Shown here piece after piece: positions 7,035 through 15,686 of a stretch of 38,866 nucleotides of DNA. Below the pieces are notes generated by a model, which did no database searches, was not told the DNA's origin, and worked only from the letters and a program-made list of their open reading frames with translations. The position numbers and the translations under genes were made by a program. The stretch covers positions 1 through 38,866 of the forward strand of contig JAPPAV010000111.1 in assembly GCA_026705345.1 (NCBI GenBank). The letters are read 5' to 3'. Source of the DNA: Gammaproteobacteria bacterium (lineage in GTDB: Bacteria > Pseudomonadota > Gammaproteobacteria > Pseudomonadales > Azotimanducaceae). The first letter of the stretch is position 1; the number at the start of each line of letters is the position of its first letter.

Positions 7035-7430
7035 ATGAGGATTCACCTAGCCAGCGTCTTCGTAGACGACCAACAGAAGGCGCTCCGTTTTTACACGGAA
7101 ACGTTGGGCTTCAAGCTGAAGCACAACATTTCCCTAGGACGTCATGCTTGGATCACTGTTGTATCTGAGGAAGCTCCAGAGGGGATGGAGCTGGTGCTCG
7201 AGCCCGACGAACATCCGGCGGTCCGTCCGTACAGGACGGCGCTCGTGAAGGACGGCATCCCCAGTACGTCGTTCGCTGTGGACGACTTGGAAGCCGAACA
7301 CGAGCGACTCGTTGCCAAAGGCGTTCGATTCGTCCAGCCGCCAACAGACCTCGGGACTGTGATTACCGCCGTCTTTGACGATACGTGCGGCAACTTGATC
7401 CAGATCGCGGAGGAGAAACGTCAGGGCTAA
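7035..7430 (+). CDS. VOC family protein (glyoxalase/bleomycin-resistance fold)
   Basis: The 131-residue protein has the paired beta-alpha-beta-beta-beta modules of the VOC superfamily: S-V-F-V-D-D-Q-Q-K-A-L-R-F-Y at the start and D-L-E-A-E-H-E-R-L-V-A-K-G-V-R-F in the second half, ending in T-C-G-N-L-I-Q-I. Members bind a divalent metal and act as lyases, dioxygenases or binding proteins. I chose the ATG at 7035 because GGGAGG lies 9 bases upstream; an earlier in-frame ATG at 6993 sits inside the tandem duplication. The substrate cannot be assigned. A sulfatase gene follows after 41 bp. Confidence 0.9.
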   Translation: MRIHLASVFVDDQQKALRFYTETLGFKLKHNISLGRHAWITVVSEEAPEGMELVLEPDEHPAVRPYRTALVKDGIPSTSFAVDDLEAEHERLVAKGVRFVQPPTDLGTVITAVFDDTCGNLIQIAEEKRQG

Positions 7431-7471
7431 CCGCCGCCAAGCAAACTAGCCGGCAACATGGACCAGGCAGC

Positions 7472-8971
7472 ATGACCGAGAGACCGAACATTCTGTTCAT
7501 CCTCACCGACGACCAAGGCTATTGGGCCATGGGATGCGCTGGCAACGAGGAGATCCGCACTCCGAATCTCGACCGGCTGGCAGCCAGCGGATTGCGTTTC
7601 ACCAGCTTCTTCTGTACCTCCCCGGTCTGCTCGCCCGCGCGGGCGTCGATCCTGACCGGGCGGATCCCGTCGCAGCACGGCATCCATGACTTCCTGAGCG
7701 CAGGGAACACGAACCTGGCCTTCGGGGCGGGCGCGAAGCCGGGAGACGAGGCGATCGAATACCTTGCGGGCATCCCGGCCTACACCGATCTCCTGGCCGC
7801 GGCCGGCTACACGTGCGCCTTGAGCGGCAAGTGGCACATGGGCTTCTCCGAGAAGCCGCAGAAGAGCTTCGAGTTCTGGGACGTGCACGCATACGGCGCC
7901 GGGGCGTACTTCGCGCCGTCGATGATTCGCGATGGGGCTGCCTACGAGACGAACCAATACGCGAGCGATCTGTTTACGGACAATGCGTTGCGGTTCCTCA
8001 CGCAGCAGAAGGACACCGGCCGGCCGTTCTGCCTGAATGTCCACTTCACGGCGCCGCATGCGCCTTGGCAGCGAGAACATCACCCGGCCGAGTTGTGGGA
8101 CGACTACTACGCGAACTGCCCGTTCGAGTCCACGCCGGACCTTCCCATGCACCCGCATCAACTGGCCAAGGAGGGCCCGTCCGGTTCGCTCGGCTTCACG
8201 GCCCAGGGTAGGAAAGAGGCCCTAAGCGGCTATTTCTCCGCGCTGACGAAAATGGATGAGAACGTCGGACGCCTGCTCGACTGGCTCGAGCGGAACGGGG
8301 AACGCGAGAACACGCTCGTGGTGTTCTCTAGCGACAACGGCATGAACATGGGGCACCACGGCATCTACGGCAAGGGCAACGGCACGTTTCCGCCGAACAT
8401 GTTCGATACGTCGGTCAAGGTCCCGATGCTGATGTCTCGACCGGGGCACATTCCCGAGGGCCGCCTTGTCGCCACGCTCCACAGCCACTACGACCTGATG
8501 CCCACGCTGCTTGAATATGTCGGGGTCGAGAATCCGGAAGCGGACTCGTTGCCGGGACTGAGCTTCCGGGATGCGCTCGACGGCAGGGAGTTGGCCGGTG
8601 ACGACTACGTCGTGGTGTTCGACGAATACGGCCCGACGCGCATGGTCCGCACGGCCGACTGGAAATACGTGCATCGCTACCCCTACGGCGACCACGAACT
8701 CTACGATCTCGCCAACGATCCGGACGAGCAATACAACCTCATCGACCGGGACGAACACAGGGAGATGCACAAGTCCCTGCAGGCCAGGCTCGATGCGTTC
8801 TTCGCACGGTTCGCGGATCCGGCGCGCGACGGTTCGCGCGAGGCGGTGATCGGCAGGGGTCAGATCGACGTGGTCGGCCCGGCCGCCCAAGGCAGGAAGC
8901 GGTTCGGGGACGATCTGCTCTTCGAGGCGGACCGGCTCAAGGGGACTGTCCGCGGTACCGTGAAGGACTAG
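7472..8971 (+). CDS. Type I (Cys-type) sulfatase
   Basis: The 499-residue protein begins with the alkaline-phosphatase-superfamily strand and metal site D13-D14-Q. It contains the maturation motif C53-S-P-A-R57 followed by A-S-I-L-T-G-R, so C53 would become formylglycine. A second metal-site segment S-S-D-N-G lies near residue 288. It hydrolyses a sulfate ester, possibly on a polysaccharide or small arylsulfate. No signal peptide is evident, so it is predicted cytoplasmic. A formylglycine-generating enzyme must be encoded elsewhere. A second, broken sulfatase gene lies at 35.4-36.2 kb. Confidence 0.93.
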   Translation: MTERPNILFILTDDQGYWAMGCAGNEEIRTPNLDRLAASGLRFTSFFCTSPVCSPARASILTGRIPSQHGIHDFLSAGNTNLAFGAGAKPGDEAIEYLAGIPAYTDLLAAAGYTCALSGKWHMGFSEKPQKSFEFWDVHAYGAGAYFAPSMIRDGAAYETNQYASDLFTDNALRFLTQQKDTGRPFCLNVHFTAPHAPWQREHHPAELWDDYYANCPFESTPDLPMHPHQLAKEGPSGSLGFTAQGRKEALSGYFSALTKMDENVGRLLDWLERNGERENTLVVFSSDNGMNMGHHGIYGKGNGTFPPNMFDTSVKVPMLMSRPGHIPEGRLVATLHSHYDLMPTLLEYVGVENPEADSLPGLSFRDALDGRELAGDDYVVVFDEYGPTRMVRTADWKYVHRYPYGDHELYDLANDPDEQYNLIDRDEHREMHKSLQARLDAFFARFADPARDGSREAVIGRGQIDVVGPAAQGRKRFGDDLLFEADRLKGTVRGTVKD

Positions 8972-8998
8972 CGGGACTCCCCCTCAGACCGACGAGCC

Positions 8999-9123
8999 GT
9001 AGGGGCGACCCTTGTGGTCGCCCGCTCGACCCTTGGGGTCGCCCGCGCCAGCCGAACCGAGACCGTCTTTTCGATGAACACGGGCGAGGGCGCGCCCTAT
9101 AGGCGCGATAGCCTAGCCCCTAC
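8999..9123. repeat. REP-like cluster, locus 4
   Basis: A forward GTAG hairpin (stem GGGCGACC, loop CTTGT) at 8999-9023 is followed by a decayed copy of its distal half (CCCTTGGGGTCGCCCG) and a palindromic stem built on GGGCGCGCCCTATAGGCGCG, ending in CCCCTAC at 9123. The rest of the 384-bp gap between the sulfatase and Uma2 genes holds only the Uma2 promoter region. Confidence 0.8.
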
Positions 9124-9278
9124 GCCGTTCGCCGACCTTCTGCCCAGCGTTTGAACTTGTGGCAACGCCAAAATGCGGGCAAGGAGGTCCACGCACCGTT
9201 TGGGCGCACGTTCGCGCGTAATCGAGAACGCCAGCGAGATCAGTGGCTTGGCGATGGGTCGGCGTACAGTCGTGTGCG

Positions 9279-9308
9279 TTACCCTTAAACTACTGACTCC
9301 GCTATACT
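9279..9308 (+). promoter_or_regulatory. Possible sigma-70 promoter of the Uma2 gene
   Basis: TATACT at 9303-9308 is a good -10 in an AT-rich pocket. The -35 candidate TTACCC (9279-9284) is weak, with an 18-bp spacer. The start codon is about 40 bp downstream of the predicted initiation site. Confidence 0.4.
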
Positions 9309-9355
9309 TTTTTCGCGTCTCACCTGTCCCTGGGGCAATCCCAAAGGAGTCGGAC

Positions 9356-10438
9356 ATGGCGGAAACCGCATTGTCGGTCGCACCCGGCCGACCCAGCTAC
9401 GAGACTGCGGACGGTCGGTTCGACGAGGATCGTCTGCGCGAATTCGTCGAGGACTACGACGGCCCGGAAGACCCGGATTTCCCGGGCTGCGTCCCCATCC
9501 CGATGACGCTCGAGCAATTCGACAACTACGAGGGCGGCGTCGAGTACTGGAGCCGTGAGCGCGGTACCGCGTTGATCTGCCGCGATGGCTCGCCGGTGCA
9601 CGAGATCCCGGGCGGCCGGTTGCCGGGCCTCCTCACGCGGGTCGAGATGGAGCGTGGCTCGCCGATCCTTTGTTGCGGTGCCTTGAAGATGGTCACCGCG
9701 GACGGGGCCGGGCAAACGGCTGAAGGGATGCACCCGGATCAATCGGTGTACTTGCGCCCTGGCGTGTGGATACCGAGCGGGCGCAGGACAGTCATCGGCC
9801 GGGATCCGCGACCGGACGCAGTCCTCGAAGTCGACAACACGACGGACGTGCGCCGCCACAAGCTTGGGGTCTACGCTCGCTGGGGGTTCCCGGAGGTCTG
9901 GGTGGAGACGCCCGACGAGCCGACGCCGAGCCGCCCGCGCCGGGTGGTCCCCGGGCTCACGATCTACGTCCTCGACCGGGGCGACTACCGCGACAGTGCC
10001 GAGAGCGTGGCACTGCCGACTTGGCGGGCGCATGAGATTCACTCGGCGCTGAACGAGGCGCCCGTATCGCCGTCCACCATCGAGTGCCTGGTGCGAGTCG
10101 GTCGGACTCTAGGCGACCGCGACGGCACCGGGCCGATGGACGACGTGCAGATCGCCGGCTACATGCGCCGCTCGCACGACGTTGGCCAGAGGACAGGATT
10201 CGAGCGCGGCTTGGAGCAAGGTCAGGAAACGGCACGCCGCGAAGCGCTCGCTTACGCAGCGAGCGAGACGTTGCGACTGCGGGGTATCCCTTTGTCCGAA
10301 GACTTCGACCGGCGCCTAGCTGCAACCACCATCTCGCCGCAGGCGTTGCTCCGCGCAGCGCAACTGGGCGCGACCGAGGCCGACTTCTGGACGCGGCTGC
10401 GTGGCGGACAACCAGCGACGGACGAGAGCCACGCCTGA
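9356..10438 (+). CDS. Uma2 family (DUF820) restriction-endonuclease-like protein
   Basis: The 360-residue protein has the Uma2 PD-(D/E)XK core: P-D154-A-V-L-E158-V-D followed by R-R-H-K169-L-G-V-Y-A-R-W-G-F-P-E-V-W-V. The C-terminal third is an Ala/Arg/Glu-rich helix with a G-x-E-x-G-x-E pattern, common in this family. The ATG at 9356 follows AAAGGAG at ideal spacing, so an in-frame extension to 9173 is rejected. Uma2 proteins are abundant in cyanobacteria and other genomes with mobile DNA; their role is unknown beyond a predicted nuclease fold. It opens the accessory island. Confidence 0.88.
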   Translation: MAETALSVAPGRPSYETADGRFDEDRLREFVEDYDGPEDPDFPGCVPIPMTLEQFDNYEGGVEYWSRERGTALICRDGSPVHEIPGGRLPGLLTRVEMERGSPILCCGALKMVTADGAGQTAEGMHPDQSVYLRPGVWIPSGRRTVIGRDPRPDAVLEVDNTTDVRRHKLGVYARWGFPEVWVETPDEPTPSRPRRVVPGLTIYVLDRGDYRDSAESVALPTWRAHEIHSALNEAPVSPSTIECLVRVGRTLGDRDGTGPMDDVQIAGYMRRSHDVGQRTGFERGLEQGQETARREALAYAASETLRLRGIPLSEDFDRRLAATTISPQALLRAAQLGATEADFWTRLRGGQPATDESHA

Positions 10439-10460
10439 GCCTGGCCAACGAGGCCGTTAC

Positions 10461-10817
10461 ATGAGTCGCGCAACAACGAACGATGAGGCAGCAGCCGGGG
10501 TCTCGGGTGCGGCGGTCGTCGTCTATGAAGCCGCAGACGGCGAGGCGAGGGTGGACGTGAGGTTGGAACGGGAGACAGTCTGGCTGACGCAGCGTCAAAT
10601 GGCCGATGTGTTTCTGACCTCGACCGACAACGTGGGTCTCCACCTCAAGAACATCTTCGGTGATGGAGAACTGCAGGAGAAGGCAACTACCGAGGATTTC
10701 TCGGTAGTCAAATGGAGGGCGGACGGCGCGTGCGTCGAAGCCTGCGGCACCTACAACTTGGACCCGATCATCTCCGAATTTCTTGGTCGAGCCGAATGTC
10801 TAGCGTCAGCCATCTGA
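10461..10817 (+). pseudogene. RhuM family protein, 3'-truncated
   Basis: The 118-residue product matches the RhuM N-terminus: V-V-V-Y-E-A-A-D-G-E, R-L-E-R-E-T-V-W-L-T-Q-R-Q-M-A-D-V-F, N-V-G-L-H-L-K-N-I-F and Y-N-L-D-P-I-I-S. Full-length RhuM proteins are about 330 residues. The match stops immediately after I-I-S and the frame then runs into the start of the ATPase gene, so about two thirds of the protein is missing. GAGG precedes the ATG at 10461. The junction near 10770 is a deletion or recombination scar. RhuM was named in a Salmonella pathogenicity island; its biochemical role is unclear. Confidence 0.75.
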
Positions 10818-11856
10818 CCGTCCGAGGCTTCAAGTCGATCGCTTCGCTCGAACGGTTCGAACCCGGATCGGAACGTCCTCATCGGACCCAACGGGGCTGG
10901 CAAGTCGAATCTGCTTGACCTCTTCCGCATGTTCGGGTCGATGGCCAGTGAGCGGCTTCGGTTGTTCGTGGCGAAGGAGGACGGCGCGGAAGCGCTGCTC
11001 CATCGCGGTCGCAAGCATACGTCCGAGATGGAGATTGAACTTGCCTTCCCCAACATCACCTACCGGGTCGGTATGACGGCGGCTGGACAGGATCTGGTAC
11101 TCACCCATGAAGAGACCAGCCTGGGTTGGGTCGGACACGGTCACTACGAGTCGGATCTTGCAGTGGTTGAGAGAACGGATTCTGACCCGTTTGCCCGTTT
11201 GCTCCGGGAGGCCATGTCCGAATGGCGCGTGTACCACTTCCGCAACACGTCCATCAGTACCGGAATGCGTCAATCGCAACCGGTTCGGGACAACCTCAGA
11301 CTGCACGCCGACGGAAGCAATCTCGCGCCGTTCCTCCGCCACATAAGGGAGCGCCACCCCGAAGACTACCGCCAGATTCCCCATACCGTGCGTCTTGCGG
11401 TGCCGTTCATCGAGGACTTCCTCTATCGCGAAGAACCGGGCGAGAGGGTGGATCTGGAATGGCTCGAACGGCGTTGAGAACGGCAGAACCTTCGGGCCCC
11501 GCCAGCTTTCCGACGGAACGATGCGGTTCATCTGCCTTGCGACGCTCCTCCTACAACCGGTGCACATGCAGCCATCGACAATACTGATCGACCAGCCGGA
11601 ACTGGGCATTCATCCTGCAACGATCACGATTCTCGCCGAGTTGCTAAGTGCGGCCAGCGAGGCGCGACAGGTGATTGTGGCCACGCAGTCGGCGGATCTG
11701 CTCAGCGAAATGCGACCTGAGGATGTTGTCGTCACGGAACGATGCGATGGTGCCTCGGCATTTCGCCGACTGGACTTGGACCAGTTGGCGGAATGGCTGA
11801 GCGACACCTCGCTCGGCGATCTGTGGAAGATGAATACCTTCGGCGGACGGCCCTGA
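10796..11856 (+). pseudogene. AAA/SMC-like ATPase (AAA_21 type), interrupted by two frameshifts
   Basis: Three consecutive reading frames together give one RecF/OLD-like ATPase of about 350 residues. Frame 1 from the ATG at 10796 gives L-T-V-R-G-F-K-S-I. After a shift near 10860, frame 2 gives Walker A (G-P-N-G-A-G-K-S-N) and runs to a stop at 11475. After a shift near 11470, frame 3 gives F-G-P-R-Q-L-S-D-G-T, Walker B I-L-I-D-Q-P-E-L-G-I-H-P and the V-A-T-Q-S switch. Each step equals one inserted base. Walker B has Gln where Glu is usual. The gene overlaps the RhuM remnant. Real decay and assembly error cannot be separated from the sequence. Relatives often act in defence modules. Confidence 0.8.
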
Positions 11857-12256
11857 CGATGATCGAACTGGTGGAACGCACGGGGATGCTAAGGACGACG
11901 CTCCCGTCGTGGCGCGCGGTCTCGCGCGGGGCCGGGGCAGCGCCTCCGGCACGTCCCTGTGGACACCCGCAACGGACCGCGTTCGCCGAAGCGCTGGCGC
12001 GCCGACTGCCGGGAACGGCACGCCGCCAGCCGCCGCGCGTGGGACGGCGGACCGGGCCTGCGGCCTGCCGGTCCTCTACGACCGCATGAAGACCGCGGCG
12101 GTAAAGGCTGGAAATTTGTTCCGCGACAATCAAGGTGGCGCGTCTTCGGCGGCGGGAGGCGGTAAGGGCTGGGTGGCCGGACGCACCGTGACGCCGATGG
12201 TGGTTCTCGTCCCATTGTGATTAGCTTGCGGCTGTTTCCTGCGTCGAGGAACCCGG
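11857..12256. other. 400-bp gap with no recognisable gene
   Basis: A short frame from the ATG at 11859 (M-I-E-L-V-E-R-T-G) runs about 75 codons but turns into low-complexity Arg/Pro/Ala sequence and matches nothing I know. The stretch is probably decayed DNA of the partner gene that usually follows such ATPases. No REP hairpin is present. Confidence 0.5.
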
Positions 12257-13594
12257 ATGCACGACGAACTTCCTTCAATGCTGACGGGCGGCGAGCCAGC
12301 GCGACTGTTCCCAGTCCTGGCGGACACGTCCAAGGAAGGGCGTGCGACATCCGTGCTGCTGGCGTCCATGGCTATCGTGGATGATTTGTCCAAAACGATG
12401 CTTGCTACGGTGGGTCAACGCACGGGCGTGCGCACCCGCGTCCGAACTTTCACCGAAGTGGTACCCGCGAACATGCCGGACGTGATAGCAGGACGGCCGG
12501 ATGGGCTTGTCGTGGTCGAAACCGGGCGACGGTCTTGGAGTGCCCTGATCGAAGCGAAGGTTCGACGCGCCCGTCTGGACGCGGATCAGATCGAGACGTA
12601 TCTGAAGCTAGCCAAAGCCAACAGGATCGACGCGGTCGTTACCGTCTCAAACGAGTTCGCCGCTGTCCCACACCACCATCCGGTGCGCAAGCTCCGGATT
12701 CCGAAGGGCGTCGGACTGTTCCACTGGTCGTGGACAAGCATCCTGACCCACGCGAAGGTGCTGCTTGCGGACAAGGACGTGGACGATCGGGAGCAACGGT
12801 TCCTGCTCGGCGAACTCGTCAGGTTCCTCGAACACGGCAGCACCGGGGTGATGCGGTTCGACCGCATGAACGGCAACTGGAAGGACATCGTCGGGTCGGT
12901 CGTTTCGGGCGCGCCGCTCTCGGATGCCGATGCCGTTGCCGACACCGTTGCGAACTGGCATCAGGAGTGCCGCGACCTCGCATTGAAGCTCATGGAGGAG
13001 GTAAACTCGAAGGTCTCGATTCGGTTGCCGCGAGCTCATCTGAACGACGCGCACCGAAGGGTGTTGGACGAAGGGGAGAAGTTGCGCAGGGATGCGACGC
13101 TGGAGGTGGAGTTCGTCGTTCCCGATGCTGCCGCGCCCATCAAGGTCGAAGCGGACCTCAGAGCCCGTTCGATTCACGTCCACATGACGCTCCGTGCGCC
13201 ACGTGACCGGAGGTCGGCGCGGGCAAGGACGAACTGGCTGGTGCGGCAACTGTCGTCGAGCAAGCCCGACGACCTCCATGTCAAGGCGGACTATCCCAAT
13301 CGCCGGTACGACCCGCAAGACACTCTCGCGGCTGTACGCGCGAATCCCGACGTGCTTCGCCACGAGAACGCCAGCATCGCGCCTTCCGCGTTCGAAGTGC
13401 GCATGGTGCGCGATGCGGGACACCGCTTCGCAGGAGCGAAGACCTTCGTCGATGAAGTGGATGCGACCGTTCTACGGTTCTACGCGGAGGCGGGACAGAG
13501 ACTTAAGAACTGGCAGCCGACCGCGCCGAAAATGGCCGCGCCGCCTTACGCGGGAACCGAGGAACCGGGCGACACTGAACAGGCTGCCGACTGA
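12257..13594 (+). CDS. PD-(D/E)XK nuclease-fold protein with QxxxY motif
   Basis: The 445-residue protein carries R-P81-D82-G, then E99-A-K101 at the end of a hydrophobic strand (W-S-A-L-I-E-A-K), and Q111-I-E-T-Y115. This is the catalytic set of PD-(D/E)XK nucleases with the RecB-like QxxxY motif. The C-terminal 200 residues (about 230-430) are a second, mainly beta region that I cannot assign. Similar proteins are sometimes annotated as stress-response proteins. The ATG follows GAGGA at good spacing. Position inside the island beside a broken ATPase suggests a defence or restriction role, which is inference. Confidence 0.75.
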   Translation: MHDELPSMLTGGEPARLFPVLADTSKEGRATSVLLASMAIVDDLSKTMLATVGQRTGVRTRVRTFTEVVPANMPDVIAGRPDGLVVVETGRRSWSALIEAKVRRARLDADQIETYLKLAKANRIDAVVTVSNEFAAVPHHHPVRKLRIPKGVGLFHWSWTSILTHAKVLLADKDVDDREQRFLLGELVRFLEHGSTGVMRFDRMNGNWKDIVGSVVSGAPLSDADAVADTVANWHQECRDLALKLMEEVNSKVSIRLPRAHLNDAHRRVLDEGEKLRRDATLEVEFVVPDAAAPIKVEADLRARSIHVHMTLRAPRDRRSARARTNWLVRQLSSSKPDDLHVKADYPNRRYDPQDTLAAVRANPDVLRHENASIAPSAFEVRMVRDAGHRFAGAKTFVDEVDATVLRFYAEAGQRLKNWQPTAPKMAAPPYAGTEEPGDTEQAAD

Positions 13595-13764
13595 GGAATG
13601 GCCCGCAGGCGGCGGGCAACGACGAAAGCTGTCGTGGACAACGGTGGCGCTTTGGTGTTCGTTTGTGGGATCGACCCAAGGTCCGATACCACGCTACCGA
13701 CTGAATCAATGACATTTTTGCGGTTTGATAGCGCTGTCGCGCGTTCAGCAGCACGCACGCTACT

Positions 13765-14070
13765 AACGCGTGCGAGCCTCCATCGGCGTCAGGTTCACCA
13801 CGGGGTCGAACCGCATCGCCAGCAGCCGCCCCGTGCGCCAGCCACCCGGTTCACGCACAGCGCAAACGGCGCGCCGACGCTCTCATGCCGTTGCCGAGGC
13901 ATTCCCCCTCGTCCGCCTCGACCAGAAAGTGGGCGTGGTCGTCTTGGACGTGCGCAGTGCACCGCCCGGCACCCGGTCCGCTCGGCGGCCCAGCAGAGCG
14001 ACTCCCGGAACGCCCGCACGAAGCGCGCCCGGCGGGGATTGCGAGCATGGTCAGCCTGCCACCTCGTGTA
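13765..14070 (-). pseudogene. RAYT (REP-associated tyrosine transposase, Y1_Tnp) relic
   Basis: No intact frame exists, but two minus-strand frames joined by a shift near 13950 give F-R-E-S-L-C-W-A-A-E-R-T-G-C-R-A-V-H-C and then V-Q-D-D-H-A-H-F-L-V-E-A-D-E, followed by L-G-N-G-M and C-V-N-R-V. This reproduces the centre of RAYT/TnpA-REP proteins, including the HUH metal motif (H-A-H) and the F-L-V-E-A strand. The 5' and 3' parts are missing or unreadable. RAYTs mobilise REP hairpins with a GTAG foot, the type found throughout this window. The rest of the 685-bp gap (13595-14279) shows no other gene. Confidence 0.6.
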
Positions 14071-14279
14071 GAATCCACGAACAGCGAGTAGCACTGCAAT
14101 GGCTAAGGGACTGTGCAACACAAACACCTAGACTCGGAAGAGGAGTGGCTTCGCATGAAGGAACTGCGGCACCGTGTATATGGCGGACCGCTCCAACACC
14201 TTCGGTCGCGCGAGCGAGCGAAACGACGGACCTTGGATAAGCGCTCGCGATAGGCCTAGCGCGACACCTTGCCTAGCGT

Positions 14280-15155
14280 GTGACGGCGAGAGAGACCCCG
14301 CCAACCCGCCTAAGACTGGTCAAAGGTACAGTTGACAGTGCTCAAGTTATATTCGAGTCTCCCCGGCCCGCGTTAATCCGGGGAAGGTCTCCCATTTTTC
14401 AAAAGGCGTGCAATGAGCTTGCCGGCGCGGTGATGCCTATCGTCGTGGCAAGAAGACTTGAGGACGGTAGCATAGGTGCCGGTATTGGCGCTGGGATGGT
14501 CATCAACGAGGACGGTTGGTTTGTCACCGCCGGACACATCCTGCTGGAAGTTGCGGCACTGGAACAGACCGTCAGCAATCCAAAGTCATATGACGGACCA
14601 AAAGGGAAGCGGGCGACGCACTATGGCGCGATGTTCGGAACCCATGCCGGTTTAAGTAAGGCTCTGGTGCAGAAGGAAGTGGATTTGGGTGTCGGCAAGC
14701 TAGAGGGCTACCATCCGCCCGATGGGCATGTCATTCCACGGTTTCGCGACCACCAAGTAGAACAAGGCGAGTTGCTTTGCCGAATTGGTTTCCCATTCGT
14801 TGACGACCCGGGTACGAAGTGGGACAAGGCTAAGGGCTTCACCTTCACAAACCTATTTCCTATCCCAACCTTCGTCAACGAGGCCTTAGTCAGCAGATTT
14901 GGACAACTCGATTCGGGTCTGTGGATCGAAACGAGTTCGCCGGGTCTAATAGGACAAAGTGGTGGGCCGTTAGCCGACACGTACGGCCTGATATGTGGCA
15001 TTCAAGTCAATACGCATCACTACCCACTAGGATTTAGTGGAAACGCACAGAACCAAACCATGAATGTTGGGAGAGCCGTGCATGTTGACACCGTGAAGAC
15101 GTTCCTCAATGAACATGGCATCGCACACCACACAGAGGGAAAGAACGATGGCTGA
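14280..15155 (+). CDS. Trypsin-like serine protease, first gene of a protease-antitoxin-YoeB operon
   Basis: The 291-residue protein has the S1-type triad in family order and spacing: H86 in F-V-T-A-G-H86, D135 in E-V-D135-L-G-V and S227 in G-L-I-G-Q-S227-G-G-P. There is no signal peptide or membrane segment, so it is predicted cytoplasmic. The GTG at 14280 is the first usable start; no ATG occurs before the core, so the exact start is uncertain. Its stop overlaps the antitoxin start by 8 bases, so the protease and toxin-antitoxin genes are translationally linked. Such caspase-like or trypsin-like proteases are known as effectors in several defence systems. Cleavage of the antitoxin is a hypothesis. 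Confidence 0.85.
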   Translation: MTARETPPTRLRLVKGTVDSAQVIFESPRPALIRGRSPIFQKACNELAGAVMPIVVARRLEDGSIGAGIGAGMVINEDGWFVTAGHILLEVAALEQTVSNPKSYDGPKGKRATHYGAMFGTHAGLSKALVQKEVDLGVGKLEGYHPPDGHVIPRFRDHQVEQGELLCRIGFPFVDDPGTKWDKAKGFTFTNLFPIPTFVNEALVSRFGQLDSGLWIETSSPGLIGQSGGPLADTYGLICGIQVNTHHYPLGFSGNAQNQTMNVGRAVHVDTVKTFLNEHGIAHHTEGKNDG

Positions 15156-15405
15156 CACAACCCTGACGTTTACATCTTGGACGAGCCAAGCACCTGTGGA
15201 GATAGTCGACGACCCATCTATGCCTGGGTGGCCAGAGGATTTCGGAGAGCGAGGCCGACAAGAGTTGTTGAGCAACAGCATCGTATTGATGGAAGACGAA
15301 ACGGACCATCTGTTGCGCTCTAAGGCGAATGCTGCACACCTAAGGCGTTCCATTGAGCAGCATCGGAAAGGGGAGGTATTCCCCGATCCTGTAACAAGGG
15401 AATGA
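15148..15405 (+). CDS. YefM/Phd-like antitoxin with atypical N-terminus
   Basis: The 85-residue protein has a C-terminal half resembling the toxin-binding part of YefM: V-L-M-E-D-E-T-D-H-L-L-R-S-K-A-N-A, then L-R-R-S-I-E-Q-H. The N-terminal 45 residues do not show the usual Phd/YefM DNA-binding pattern (S-E-A-R-x-x-L) and are Pro/Trp/Asp-containing. It may lack the autorepressor domain, or that domain has diverged. GAGGGA lies upstream of the ATG at 15148. Its TGA overlaps the toxin ATG (ATGA). Confidence 0.8.
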   Translation: MADTTLTFTSWTSQAPVEIVDDPSMPGWPEDFGERGRQELLSNSIVLMEDETDHLLRSKANAAHLRRSIEQHRKGEVFPDPVTRE

Positions 15406-15686
15406 CCCGTAGGGTGTCCTTCACTACCGAGGCACTTGACCAGTTCCGTTATTGGGCGCGACGAGACAACAAGAGGTGGGAGAAGATCAATGAACTTATC
15501 GACTCCGCATGCCGTACCCCCTTCGACGGCATAGGACATCCGGAAGCCCTGAAGGCAGACCTACACGGTTACTTCTCAAGGCGCATAGCGGAAGATGACA
15601 GACTCGTCTACGGGGTCTCTGACGACGAGATCACCATAATCTCCTGCCGTTATCACTACGACAGAATCAGGCTTCCCGACGATTGA
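15402..15686 (+). CDS. yoeB: Txe/YoeB family mRNA interferase toxin
   Basis: The 94-residue protein aligns along its length with E. coli YoeB (84 residues). Shared segments are I-N-E-L-I, C-R-T-P-F-D-G-I-G-H-P-E48-A-L-K, S-R-R-I, D-R67-L-V-Y and C-R-Y-H85-Y86. The catalytic residues E46, R65, H83 and Y84 of YoeB are all conserved with an offset of two. The family cleaves mRNA at the ribosomal A site. Eight extra residues follow the usual end. It is the last gene of the protease-antitoxin-toxin operon, and its key residues suggest it is active. Confidence 0.93.
   Translation: MTRRVSFTTEALDQFRYWARRDNKRWEKINELIDSACRTPFDGIGHPEALKADLHGYFSRRIAEDDRLVYGVSDDEITIISCRYHYDRIRLPDD

Noticed and set aside
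9173-9355. In-frame 61-codon N-terminal extension of the Uma2 gene
   Set aside because: It spans the predicted promoter and a strong ribosome site sits before the ATG at 9356.
14113-14253. 46-codon charged small frame before the protease gene, starting at a GTG
   Set aside because: Weak ribosome site, no recognisable family, and it lies in decayed mobile DNA. It could be a fragment but I cannot support a gene.
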